Shown in pieces: positions 1 to 7,674 of a stretch of 32,956 nucleotides of DNA. The notes beneath the pieces were generated by a model. That model saw only the letters and a program-made list of their open reading frames with translations. It was not told where the DNA came from and made no database searches. The DNA is from XYA12-FULL-58-9 sp001798605. Its GTDB lineage: Bacteria; Myxococcota; XYA12-FULL-58-9. Position 1 is the first letter of the stretch. Each line of letters begins with the position of its first letter. Where the stretch lies: NCBI GenBank assembly GCA_036736205.1, contig DAINMX010000052.1:1-32956 (forward strand), read 5' to 3'. The position numbers and the translations under genes were made by a program.

Positions 1-77
1 TGGTCGGGGCGGCGGGACTTGAACTCGCGGCCCCTAGCTCCCAAAGCTAGTGCTCTACCAGACTGAGCTACGCCCCG
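1..77 (-). tRNA. tRNA-Pro (anticodon UGG)
   Basis: Read on the minus strand the segment folds as a complete cloverleaf: a 7-bp acceptor stem (CGGGGCG with CGCCCCG), a D arm with GCTC/GAGC, a 5-bp anticodon stem (CTAGC/GCTAG) closing the loop TTTGGGA, and a T arm with TTCAAGT. The anticodon is TGG, so it reads proline CCA and probably the other CCN codons by wobble. The C1-G72 first pair is the usual identity feature of bacterial tRNA-Pro. The 3' CCA is genome-encoded and occupies the first three bases of the window. One T-stem pair (A-C) is mismatched. Confidence 0.95.
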
Positions 78-92
78 ACTGAGGCGCATACC

Positions 93-119
93 TTTATAGT
101 GTGGATTGGCGGTATTCAA
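93..119 (-). promoter_or_regulatory. Probable sigma70-type promoter of the tRNA-Pro gene
   Basis: On the minus strand TTGAAT (114-119) and TATAAA (93-98) lie just upstream of the tRNA with a 15-nt spacer, shorter than the optimal 17. The bases after the -10 box are GC-rich (GGTATGCGCC), like the discriminators of stringently controlled stable-RNA promoters. Initiation near 86 would leave a short 5' leader for RNase P. The spacing is the weak point. Confidence 0.45.
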
Positions 120-162
120 GTGGGCAGTGTGCCTTTTTGCAGTGTGCCTGTATTTTCTCCTT

Positions 163-243
163 TTGTTGCTTCCGTTCTTTCTGTTGCTTCTGTTGCTTCT
201 GTTGCTTCTGTTGCTTCTGTTGCTTCTGTTGCTTCTGTTGCGT
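163..243 (+). repeat. 9-bp tandem repeat, unit CTGTTGCTT, about nine copies
   Basis: Six perfect copies of CTGTTGCTT run from 181 to 234, with degenerate copies on both sides (163-180 and 235-243). The array lies between the tRNA promoter and the ACT-domain gene. In the frame open to that gene it would encode Val-Ala-Ser repeats, and in another frame a run of leucines. I treat it as leader DNA rather than coding. Just upstream, an 11-bp direct repeat GCAGTGTGCCT occurs at 124-134 and 139-149. Copy-number change would alter leader length in 9-nt steps. Confidence 0.9.
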
Positions 244-284
244 TGGTCTTTCAGCGCCGGCGCGCAGGTGGTAAGAGCGCTGTT

Positions 285-758
285 ATGGATTCACAGCGGG
301 ATTCACAGCGGGACATGCAGGCGCGCTTGGCGGCACAGATTGCCGAGGCGGTACGGAAACGCATCGGCGGGGCTGATGCTGCGGCGATTGGTGGCGTCAT
401 TGAGCAAGAGGTTGCGGCGGTGCTCGGAGAGCGCCCCATTGACCAAGCACTCATGGAGGCGGCGCACGAACGGGCTGGGGAAGTACCTGAGCGCGTCGTT
501 GTGACAGCGGCGGGGGCGAATCGCAGTGGTATCGTGGCCCGAGTGACGGCGGTGATTAGCGAGGTCGATGGCGACATCCTGGATATTTCGCAGACCGTTG
601 TGGCCGGCTATTTCACGATGATTATCGTGGTCGATATCAGCAGCGAGGGGGCGTCGTTCTCGCTTCTGCGCGAGAGGTTACGCGAAGTTGGGATCGAGCT
701 CGGAATCCACGTGGTTGCCTTGCACGAAGACATCCTCTCAAGCATGCACACCGTCTGA
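285..758 (+). CDS. ACT domain protein, UPF0237 family
   Basis: The C-terminal 90 residues match the UPF0237 ACT-domain family: a core beginning RVVVTAAGANRSGIVARV, then DILDISQTVV and a GYFTMIIVVD strand, ending near EDILSSMH. Family members are about 90 residues long and are thought to be small-molecule sensing regulators; they are commonly paired with a UPF0210 gene, as here. This protein carries about 65 extra N-terminal residues, largely helical and alanine-rich, opening with a doubled Asp-Ser-Gln-Arg from a 12-bp tandem repeat (287-310). The frame is open back to 99, but that extension would be the Val-Ala-Ser repeat, so I chose the ATG at 285; ATG 315 is also possible. Neither start has a strong Shine-Dalgarno. 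Its stop overlaps the next start (TGATG), indicating translational coupling. Confidence 0.85.
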   Translation: MDSQRDSQRDMQARLAAQIAEAVRKRIGGADAAAIGGVIEQEVAAVLGERPIDQALMEAAHERAGEVPERVVVTAAGANRSGIVARVTAVISEVDGDILDISQTVVAGYFTMIIVVDISSEGASFSLLRERLREVGIELGIHVVALHEDILSSMHTV

Positions 759-2155
759 TGGCACGCTCAGCATTACCTACGGGATTTGACGAGGTCATCG
801 AGACCTTGCGCATGGTTGAGGTTGAAAACCTCGACATTCGTACGACCACATTGGGCATATCGCTCTTCGATATTGCTGGCTCCGACTCGGGTCTGCCCGA
901 TCGGGTGTATCAGCGAATTGTCGATTATGGGGGTAACCTCGTGCGAGTGGCCGAGCAGGTTGAGGCTGATCTCGGCGTGCCGATCGTCAACAAGAGGGTT
1001 GCCGTGACACCCATCGCCATGATCGCTGGGGGCTCCGATGTTGACGGGATGGTGGCTGTCGCCCGTGCGCTGGATACAGCGGCGCGTGAGATCGGTATCG
1101 ACTACATTGGCGGCTACTCTGCTTTGGTGCACAAAGGCATTACCGTCGGCGATGCGGCGCTCATTGAGTCGTTGCCCGAGGCGATTGGCAGCACTGAGCG
1201 GTTGTGCGCATCGGTGAACGTTGCGACGACTCGCGCAGGCATCAACATGGATGCGGTTCGGACCATGGGTCACACCATCCTAGCGATCGCTCACCGCACA
1301 CGTGACCGCGACGGTGTTGGTTGTGCTAGATTTGTCGTGTTTGGCAATGCCGTTGAGGACAATCCCTTTATCGCGGGTGCCATGCACGGTGTCGGCGAAG
1401 GGCAAGCGGTTCTCAACGTGGGCATCAGCGGACCGGGGGTCGTCAACTCGGCTCTGCGCCGACTGATGGCGAGTCCGCCACCATCGGGGGTGAATTTTGG
1501 ATCGGTGGCGGAAGTGATCAAACGCATGGCATTCAAGGTAACTCGCGCCGGCGAGGTTGTCGGTCGAGTTGTTGCCAAGCGTATGGGGGCATTCGTTGAA
1601 TTTGGTGTCGTCGACCTGTCCTTGGCACCGACTCCCGCAGAGGGCGATTCGGTCGCAAACATCCTCGAAGCCATGGGACTTGAGCGCGTTGGTGCCCCAG
1701 GGTCGACCGCGGCGCTCATGTTGCTCACCGATGCTGTAAAAAAAGGTGGCGCCATGGCGTCGTCATCCGTCGGTGGGCTGTCGGGAGCGTTTATCCCCGT
1801 CAGCGAGGACGCCGGTATGGTGGAGGCGACGCGACTTGGAGCCCTTACTATCGAGAAGCTCGAAGCCATGACCAGCGTCTGCTCTGTGGGGCTCGATATG
1901 GTGGCGGTTCCAGGTGATACCCCTCCAGAGACCCTCTCGGCGATTATTGCCGATGAGATGGCCATTGGCGTCACCAACCACAAGACCACCGCAGCACGAT
2001 TGTTGCCTGTCCCAGGTCGCGGCCCAGGTGACGTTGTGAGCTATGGCGGCCTTCTCGGCGACGCCATCGTCATGCGTGTCAATCCCTTTTCAGCCGAGGG
2101 TTTCATTCGGTTGGGTGGGCGCATTCCGGCCCCAATGCAGAGTTTGAAGAACTGA
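758..2155 (+). CDS. UPF0210 / PFL family protein (DUF711)
   Basis: A 465-residue protein of full family length (about 450). Recognisable family segments include LDIRTTTLGISLFD near the N-terminus, VNKRVAVTPIAMIAGG around residues 77-93, AGINMDAVRTMG, the glycine-rich NVGISGPGVV, and ALMLLTDAVKKGGAMASSS. Members have a pyruvate-formate-lyase-like barrel fold, but no reaction has been firmly assigned, so I give no enzymatic call. The ATG overlaps the stop of the upstream ACT-domain gene by one base, and the pair is a conserved two-gene unit in many bacteria, suggesting the ACT protein regulates or partners this one. The predicted location is cytoplasmic, with no signal peptide. A 14-bp tandem duplication lies across its stop codon. 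Confidence 0.92.
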   Translation: MARSALPTGFDEVIETLRMVEVENLDIRTTTLGISLFDIAGSDSGLPDRVYQRIVDYGGNLVRVAEQVEADLGVPIVNKRVAVTPIAMIAGGSDVDGMVAVARALDTAAREIGIDYIGGYSALVHKGITVGDAALIESLPEAIGSTERLCASVNVATTRAGINMDAVRTMGHTILAIAHRTRDRDGVGCARFVVFGNAVEDNPFIAGAMHGVGEGQAVLNVGISGPGVVNSALRRLMASPPPSGVNFGSVAEVIKRMAFKVTRAGEVVGRVVAKRMGAFVEFGVVDLSLAPTPAEGDSVANILEAMGLERVGAPGSTAALMLLTDAVKKGGAMASSSVGGLSGAFIPVSEDAGMVEATRLGALTIEKLEAMTSVCSVGLDMVAVPGDTPPETLSAIIADEMAIGVTNHKTTAARLLPVPGRGPGDVVSYGGLLGDAIVMRVNPFSAEGFIRLGGRIPAPMQSLKN

Positions 2156-2173
2156 GATCGAAGAACTGAGATC
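2146..2173 (+). repeat. 14-bp tandem duplication across a stop codon
   Basis: GAAGAACTGAGATC occurs twice in direct succession (2146-2159 and 2160-2173). The first copy contains the TGA stop of the UPF0210 gene (2153-2155). Because 14 is not a multiple of three, the second TGA is in a different frame. It looks like a recent slippage duplication. Confidence 0.9.
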
Positions 2174-2217
2174 AAGAACAGAAGAGTGTTCGAGTCGGCG
2201 GCAAACAATTCGGCGAG

Positions 2218-3027
2218 CTATGACCGAGAGGTCGCGATGAGTTCTTCGATCTGGCGAGTTTGTGTGTCGTTGAGATTGATGAATTGAATTCCCAACAAGA
2301 CGTGACTTCTGAGGAATTGCTTGTAGACCACAATCCGTTTGAAGATCCCCGTTGCTCGGAGTACTTCGAGCTCGTTGGATTGTTCGGGTCGGTGCGCTGG
2401 GCTTTCTGAATGTATCAATCCGTCCATCCAGAACGATTGGCCAGCGGGCTCCAGAGCGCCAAGTGTACCGATCGCCGTCGCCCAGGAGTCCAGAAAGACC
2501 ACCAAGGAGCAGTACCCCTCCACTAGCGGCAAACGGTCCAGCCGGCGGCGTGGCACGATGATGCTGATTCCAGAGGTGCTCACGTCGTTTACCGTACACT
2601 CAGCCGAAAGCTCTTCGAAGGTCAGTGTGGCCATGCGGTTGAGCGACACCCGCTTCTGTTGCCGTTGGTCTGAGTAGAGAATGTCGTTGATGATTGCGTG
2701 CAACTCTGCCGCGGAGCGCATGGGCAGAAAGAAACAGCGCACCGTTGGTTTAACCACATGGTTGCGTTGAAGGTCATCCGCCAAGAGGAGGCGGGGCAAG
2801 GACCGTTTGGGGTCGTCCGCCCATTTCATCGCCATGTGGAAAATCTGGCTGGCCTCCCGGTGTTTGAGTCCTTGGCCGATGACCACCAGGTCGAACTCGT
2901 TCTGCTTGATGGCTGCTTCCACAGTGCGTCCGGAATGGGTGACTTTCACGCGATGACCCTCGGCAATAAGGGTCCTCTTTACCTCTGCCACCCATTTGGA
3001 CTTGGCCTCCGCCAGCAGAATCTCCAT
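2218..3027 (-). CDS. Degenerate receiver-PilZ protein (c-di-GMP receptor)
   Basis: A 269-residue two-domain cytoplasmic protein. Residues 1-120 have the strand/helix pattern of a response-regulator receiver (MEILLAEAKS, then FDLVVIG), but the acidic pair and the phospho-accepting Asp are missing: the position that is Asp in a DLVLLD-type strand is Gly here, so phosphorylation is unlikely. Residues about 122-265 form a PilZ domain with both cyclic-di-GMP motifs intact, RQQKR (RxxxR) and DVSTSG (D/NxSxxG), ending in a LLGIQFINL strand. By family knowledge it should bind c-di-GMP and signal through a partner, possibly via the receiver-like domain. It is transcribed divergently from the PilZ-coiled-coil gene across a 182-bp region, so the two may share control. 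The ATG is at 3027. Confidence 0.85.
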   Translation of the reverse strand: MEILLAEAKSKWVAEVKRTLIAEGHRVKVTHSGRTVEAAIKQNEFDLVVIGQGLKHREASQIFHMAMKWADDPKRSLPRLLLADDLQRNHVVKPTVRCFFLPMRSAAELHAIINDILYSDQRQQKRVSLNRMATLTFEELSAECTVNDVSTSGISIIVPRRRLDRLPLVEGYCSLVVFLDSWATAIGTLGALEPAGQSFWMDGLIHSESPAHRPEQSNELEVLRATGIFKRIVVYKQFLRSHVLLGIQFINLNDTQTRQIEELIATSRS

Positions 3028-3072
3028 GCCTAAAGCCTATCAGCCGTAGGAAACGGGAAGCAAGAACTTGAG

Positions 3073-3099
3073 TTGGGGATGTTGGGGATGTTGGGGATG
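3073..3099 (+). repeat. 9-bp tandem repeat TTGGGGATG x3 between divergent PilZ genes
   Basis: Three perfect TTGGGGATG copies sit in the intergenic region shared by the two divergent PilZ genes. The array could influence promoter spacing for either gene. It is one of several arrays with a 9-bp period in the window. No clear -10/-35 pair was recognised around it. Confidence 0.9.
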
Positions 3100-3209
3100 A
3101 ACCGCGACCCAACATGTTTTCGCCCAAGTCGGCGATATGGCCTTTTTCGAAAGAGCCCTAGAGCCGAAGTCGTTCTTGTCATAGATCGATAGTCTGTAGG
3201 GGTTTACAC

Positions 3210-6200
3210 ATGCCGACTCAGTCATCAGCGGGAGAGAGTTACAAGAACCGCCGGCAATCGAAACGTTTCGCGGCCACTCACCGCGTCGAATACGAAGTCG
3301 ATGGTCGCCGTAACATTTCGTTTCTCGCCAACCTTTCCTTGGGCGGCATGTACTTGCGAAGTGCAAGCTCGTTGTCGGCCGGTCAAACTCTGACATTCCG
3401 GGTGATGCTCGATGATGGCAAGGACCCACTCGACATCAGCGGCAACGTTCTCGAGAACCAGGGGTCCGGGGCTCGGATCAACTTTGCCGATGGCCAAGAG
3501 GCGTCATTCGCCCGGCTTCTCGATTACATCACCGGCCATGTGGTGCCGGAGCTCGAGAAGATCTGCAACAGAGCGCGTCCGTCCGCCGACAAAGTGATGG
3601 ATCTCGCCGTTTTTTATACCGAGCTCGACCGTCACCAAGATGCCCACGAGCTGTATGGACGTGGCGTTGCGGCCAATCCCCGAAATGTTGAGCTGCACGA
3701 GCGGTTCGCCCGCTTTCTGATGGTGGCTGCCTGCGGTGCGTCCGGCAACGAGGTGGTGGCGCTCTTGGATGATTTGGACACCGTGATTGCGAATGGTATC
3801 GGTGTCAAGAGTACGCCTGAGCTCGAGAAGCTCAGGGGCGATGCTGCTGACTTCCGTGCCCATCTCGAAGAACGGAAGCTGCAAGAGGTGCGGGCGGAGC
3901 ACGATCGTCAATTGCAGCAAAAACTCGAGGCTGAGGTCAACGCCGCTGTGCGGGTGCGCGAGGCTGAACTCGAGTCTGCTCACGCAGCCGCTCTCGATGG
4001 CATGCGCAAAGAATACGAAGACGAGGCGATCCGACTGCGGAACGAGCGCGACCAGGCGCGCAGCGCCCTAGAATCAGCGCGAGAAGACTTGAAACAAGAG
4101 CAAGCAGACGTCGCACAACAGCGACGAGATCTCGACAATGAGCGCCAGACATTTACAGCGGACACCGAACGGTTTGCGCGTGATCGCCAAAAGCACAGCA
4201 AAGAGAACGCCGGGATTCGGGAAGAACTGGATCGCCAGCGTTGCCTGCTGGCTACTCAATTCAAGGAGTTCGAGACCAAACGGGATGCTCATCTCGCCGA
4301 GTCGACGGCACGACAAACAGAGCTCGACCGTCTTGGCGCCGCGCTCGATATCAAGCAGAACGAACTCGAAGAGCGCCAACGAACTTTGGATGAGCAGGCG
4401 TCCACACAGCGCCAAATTTTGGAAGAAGAGTCGGCGGTAACGCGTCAGGCTTTGGCTGCGGAGATTGAAAGCCAGCGAAGCGCGGCTCGTGATGAGCTCG
4501 AAGGGCGGCGCCGTGAGGTTGAAGAGTACCTCACCGCTCAGCGCACGGAGTTAGAGGCGCTTCGCGCCGATTTGGAGACGAGGGATCAACAGAACCACGA
4601 TGTTGCGGATCAGCAAAAAGAGCAGGGACAAAGACTCGACGAGCGAGAACGAACCCAATTGGAGCGACAAGCTGCTCTTGACGCCCTGGAGCAAAAGCGG
4701 GCGGGCAAGTTTGAGCGGCGCTCTCGAGACCTTAAGTCCCGCGAGGATTCCCTGCAACAAATCGCGACTCAGCAGGCCGACAAAGAGCAGTCCCTGCGGG
4801 CCTTGGAAGCGGATCTTGGAAGCCGCACCGCGGCACTCGATGCCACAGCGACCTTGCAGAACGAGAAGCAGAGAGAGCTCGAGGCTGAACGGGAGCGACA
4901 GGAGTCCTACGAGATCGCACTGACGGACAGGGAAGAAGCGCTACGCAAGGTTGAGGCGGAACTCGCCAAACGACAGGAAAACGCCCAAGAGCTAGACATG
5001 GAACTCGACGCCCGTGACGTCGAGCTTTGCGAACGAGCGTTCACATTGGAGGAGTTACAAAAGCAGGTCGAGGACCGAGGGTTAGACCTCGACCATCGCG
5101 CCGAGGAGCTTGAACGGAGGATAGGGGAAATCGAATCGGCTCTCGAAGAGAAAGTGCGGACCACCGAATCGGCTCTTGCAGAGAAGGTGCGGACCACTGA
5201 GACGGAATTGGCGACGAAGGTCCGCGACGCCGACCTTGCACACAAGAAAAGAGAGTGTGCGCTCGAGTCGGCTTTGGATGAGAATACGCGCGTTACGGAG
5301 GCCGCACTTGCTGAGAAGATCCGTGCAACAGAGGAAGTTCTCGCCAAACGGGAGTGCGAGGTTTCGACGGCCCTCGACGAAAGAGCAGCGGAGGTCGAAG
5401 AGCGCACGTTGGCATTGAATCAGCGCCAGGGCGAATTGGAGGCCAGAGACCTTGTGCTCGGCGACAGAGAGTCGGCGCTCGAAGAACGCCAGAAGCAGCA
5501 AGAGGAACGGGAGCTGGCGTACGCGAACCGAGTGATCGAGCACCAAGAGCGAGAGGAGGCTCTCACAGCGGATCTCGCGCAGCGTGAGGCGACCGTCGCG
5601 GCTGGAATGCGAGAATTGGAGAGTCGAGGCAGTGAGATAGAGGCCCGAGCGGGCGAAATCGCCAGTGAGACCGAACAGCTCGAGCAGCAGCAACGGATTA
5701 CGATCGCCTTGCACCAGGAGGTTGAAACTCTGGACCAGCAATTGACCGTCAGGCAAAGTGGTCTCGATGAGAGGGAGATGACCATTGCCGCTCGTGAGGC
5801 GGAGCTTGAGGCAGTCCAATCAGAACTCGACCGACGCGCTACCACGGTAGCAGACAAAGAGAGGGCGCTCAGCGAGAACGTTGCTCGCGTCGAGCAGACC
5901 GCGGCTGAGCTAGAGGTCCAAGCATCAGATCTCGAGCGTCAAGCGAAACAATTGGCGGAGAGGGAAGTCGCTTCGGCAGGGAAGAGTGCCGAGCTCGAGG
6001 AGATGGCCGTGGCCCTCGAGCAGAGGACTGAGGCGTTGCTAGAGCGGGAGACCAACTTCGTCGCCACGCGATCCCGCGTGGAGGAGATGCAAGCTGCCTT
6101 TGAGATCCGTGAAACGGAGCTAATTTTGCAGCAAGAGACTCTGCGACAGAATCTTGCCGATCTCGATATGACTCGGCAAGAACTTGAAGCGGAGCAGAAG

Positions 6201-6725
6201 AATCTTGTTGCAGAGCGCGAGATGCTGATCGAGCTGCGCACGCAAATCGATGCGTCCCAGGCGTCTCTCGACGCGAAACAACGTGAAGTCGACGACAAAC
6301 TGCTGTTGTGTCAATCTGAGCTCGACCGCTTGGCCGTGTTGCAGATCGAGGTCAATGACAAAGAGAATGCGCTGCAATCGGCCCAGGACGCCCAAAATGC
6401 GGAGCGGGCTGATCTGGATGCTCTGCGGCAATCTATTGATCGAGATCAGCAATGGGTGGCGGAGCAATTCCACAAGCTCGATGGGGCTTCGTCTGCAGGT
6501 GTACCAGCCGCAAGCACGCTGGCGGTGACTGCGTACGACGAGGTCGCACGGAAGCTCGAAGAGCTCGACAGTCGGGAACAGGTCTTGGACAAATGGCACA
6601 CCAAGCTTGTCCGTGCCCGTGAAACGGGCGAGATGAGCATCGAAGAAATCGAGGAGGCTGAGGCTGCACTTGCTGACGAGCATGCCGAGATTGCCCAACT
6701 CAGGACGCAACTCACGGGGGGGTAG
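3210..6725 (+). CDS. PilZ domain protein with very long coiled coil
   Basis: An 1171-residue protein with no signal peptide or membrane segment. Residues about 14-115 are a PilZ domain with RRQSKR (RxxxR) and NLSLGG (D/NxSxxG), so c-di-GMP binding is predicted. Residues about 125-180 resemble tetratricopeptide helices (YTELDRHQDAHELYGRGV, then NPRNVELHERFARF). From about 200 to 1165 almost everything is charged Glu/Arg/Gln/Leu-rich heptad or hendecad coiled coil, long enough for a rod on the order of 100 nm or more if continuous. Seven 11-residue units occur near residues 642-718. AGGGG lies 8 nt before the ATG. The 3' end is 5 nt from the MaoC-like gene, so they are probably co-transcribed. 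A cytoskeletal or scaffolding role switched by c-di-GMP is inference; the architecture itself is clear. Confidence 0.88.
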   Translation: MPTQSSAGESYKNRRQSKRFAATHRVEYEVDGRRNISFLANLSLGGMYLRSASSLSAGQTLTFRVMLDDGKDPLDISGNVLENQGSGARINFADGQEASFARLLDYITGHVVPELEKICNRARPSADKVMDLAVFYTELDRHQDAHELYGRGVAANPRNVELHERFARFLMVAACGASGNEVVALLDDLDTVIANGIGVKSTPELEKLRGDAADFRAHLEERKLQEVRAEHDRQLQQKLEAEVNAAVRVREAELESAHAAALDGMRKEYEDEAIRLRNERDQARSALESAREDLKQEQADVAQQRRDLDNERQTFTADTERFARDRQKHSKENAGIREELDRQRCLLATQFKEFETKRDAHLAESTARQTELDRLGAALDIKQNELEERQRTLDEQASTQRQILEEESAVTRQALAAEIESQRSAARDELEGRRREVEEYLTAQRTELEALRADLETRDQQNHDVADQQKEQGQRLDERERTQLERQAALDALEQKRAGKFERRSRDLKSREDSLQQIATQQADKEQSLRALEADLGSRTAALDATATLQNEKQRELEAERERQESYEIALTDREEALRKVEAELAKRQENAQELDMELDARDVELCERAFTLEELQKQVEDRGLDLDHRAEELERRIGEIESALEEKVRTTESALAEKVRTTETELATKVRDADLAHKKRECALESALDENTRVTEAALAEKIRATEEVLAKRECEVSTALDERAAEVEERTLALNQRQGELEARDLVLGDRESALEERQKQQEERELAYANRVIEHQEREEALTADLAQREATVAAGMRELESRGSEIEARAGEIASETEQLEQQQRITIALHQEVETLDQQLTVRQSGLDEREMTIAAREAELEAVQSELDRRATTVADKERALSENVARVEQTAAELEVQASDLERQAKQLAEREVASAGKSAELEEMAVALEQRTEALLERETNFVATRSRVEEMQAAFEIRETELILQQETLRQNLADLDMTRQELEAEQKNLVAEREMLIELRTQIDASQASLDAKQREVDDKLLLCQSELDRLAVLQIEVNDKENALQSAQDAQNAERADLDALRQSIDRDQQWVAEQFHKLDGASSAGVPAASTLAVTAYDEVARKLEELDSREQVLDKWHTKLVRARETGEMSIEEIEEAEAALADEHAEIAQLRTQLTGG
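5133..5363 (+). repeat. Seven tandem 33-nt units (hendecads) inside the coiled-coil gene
   Basis: Units start at 5133, 5166, 5199, 5232, 5265, 5298 and 5331. Each encodes 11 residues, for example ESALEEKVRTT, ESALAEKVRTT, ETELATKVRDA, ESALDENTRVT and EAALAEKIRAT. The first two differ at only four of 33 bases, pointing to recent duplication; the fourth unit is the most diverged. Eleven-residue periodicity gives a straighter or right-handed coiled coil than heptads. Confidence 0.8.
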
Positions 6726-6730
6726 AACGA

Positions 6731-7612
6731 ATGTCAGCCATTCGAATCGAGCTCGACAGGGTGCCCTCACTGGCTCGCGCCTATGGCCGCATGCTCCTGA
6801 CCCGCAAGGCGGGTTTGACACCCGACGGAGAGGTGCCGCGCATTGAAGTACACCTCGGCGGTGTCGTGGTGGAGCGCCGCAAGCTCGACGCGTATTGTCG
6901 GTTGTGTGGTTTCGCTACGGATGTGCTGCCGTTGAGCTACCCAATGGTGTTGGGTGCCTGTGTCAACGTCGAGCTCATGTTGACCCAACAGTTTCCACTC
7001 TCCCCCCTGGGGATGGTTCACATAGGCAGCACCATCGAAGCCACTCGAGCGCTTGGGGCAGAGGAGTCTTTGGATTTGTGTTCTTGGGTCGACGGTCATC
7101 GCCCAGTCAAACGTGGCGTCGAGCTCGATCTGACCACCACGGTCGACGTCGCGGGAACGCGGGTGTGGACCTGCGTCAACACGATCTTGGTGCGCGAGCG
7201 GCACAAATCAACAACCCCACCTAATCGAGGCCGTAGCGGTCAAACGGAGCCGTTATCCGTTGATACGCGGGTGGAAGACTGGAAGGTGCCAAAAAGCATG
7301 GGGCGACAGTATGCGCGAGTCTCAGGCGACTACAATCCCATCCACCTCTTTGGCCCGACGGCCAAACTCTTTGGTTTTCCTCGCGCCATCGCCCACGGGT
7401 TGTGGACCTTGGCGCGTTGCCTCGCGGCCCTAGGCGACGACTTGCCCAGTTATCCACTGCGGGTCGAGGCCAACTTCAAACGACCGCTGCTTCTGCCGTC
7501 AACCGTGCGTTTCTCGTGCAAGCCGGGTGGTATGGGCATGGCGTTTTCTGTGCATTCGGCCGATGGGCGGATGCCGCACTTGCTCGGCAGCGCAATACCG
7601 ACTCAAAGCTGA
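6731..7612 (+). CDS. MaoC-like double hot-dog dehydratase
   Basis: A 293-residue cytoplasmic protein. The C-terminal half (about 180-290) carries the R-hydratase/MaoC signature SGDYNPIHL with the Asp-His dyad at Asp200 and His205, followed by GFPRAIAHGLW. The N-terminal half looks like the second, non-catalytic hot-dog domain (AYCRLCGF, then LPLSYPMVLG). Families with this architecture hydrate 2-enoyl-CoA or dehydrate 3-hydroxyacyl-CoA/ACP thioesters. The ATG lies 5 nt after the stop of the PilZ-coiled-coil gene, and the G-run ending that gene can serve as its ribosome binding site, so the two are probably one transcript. That link between lipid metabolism and c-di-GMP is unexplained. The substrate cannot be read from the sequence. 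Confidence 0.82.
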   Translation: MSAIRIELDRVPSLARAYGRMLLTRKAGLTPDGEVPRIEVHLGGVVVERRKLDAYCRLCGFATDVLPLSYPMVLGACVNVELMLTQQFPLSPLGMVHIGSTIEATRALGAEESLDLCSWVDGHRPVKRGVELDLTTTVDVAGTRVWTCVNTILVRERHKSTTPPNRGRSGQTEPLSVDTRVEDWKVPKSMGRQYARVSGDYNPIHLFGPTAKLFGFPRAIAHGLWTLARCLAALGDDLPSYPLRVEANFKRPLLLPSTVRFSCKPGGMGMAFSVHSADGRMPHLLGSAIPTQS

Positions 7613-7613
7613 A

Positions 7614-7630
7614 CGGTTGTGGAACGACCG
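7614..7630 (+). terminator. Stem-loop between convergent genes, possible terminator
   Basis: CGGTTGT (7614-7620) pairs with ACGACCG (7624-7630), allowing one G-U pair, around a GGA loop. It starts two bases after the stop of the MaoC-like gene. No U-tract follows, so intrinsic termination would be weak; it may instead be a processing or 3'-end stabilising hairpin. Confidence 0.35.
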
Positions 7631-7674
7631 GAGCAGCGCGAGCGAACCGCCGTGGGGAGCTCGCGGGTGTCGGG

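Noticed and set aside
163..243. CRISPR-like array
   Set aside because: The repeats are contiguous 9-mers with no spacers and no cas genes nearby.
1..284. tRNA-associated integration site
   Set aside because: No partial tRNA copy, integrase or island-like cargo follows the tRNA inside the window.
106..504. 132-residue reading frame with a long leucine run
   Set aside because: Produced by the 9-bp repeat read in another frame and overlapping the ACT-domain gene; no homology or ribosome site.
5082..5819. 245-residue antisense frame inside the coiled-coil gene
   Set aside because: Leu/Arg/Ser-rich shadow of Glu/Arg/Gln-rich coding sequence; no start signal or family pattern.
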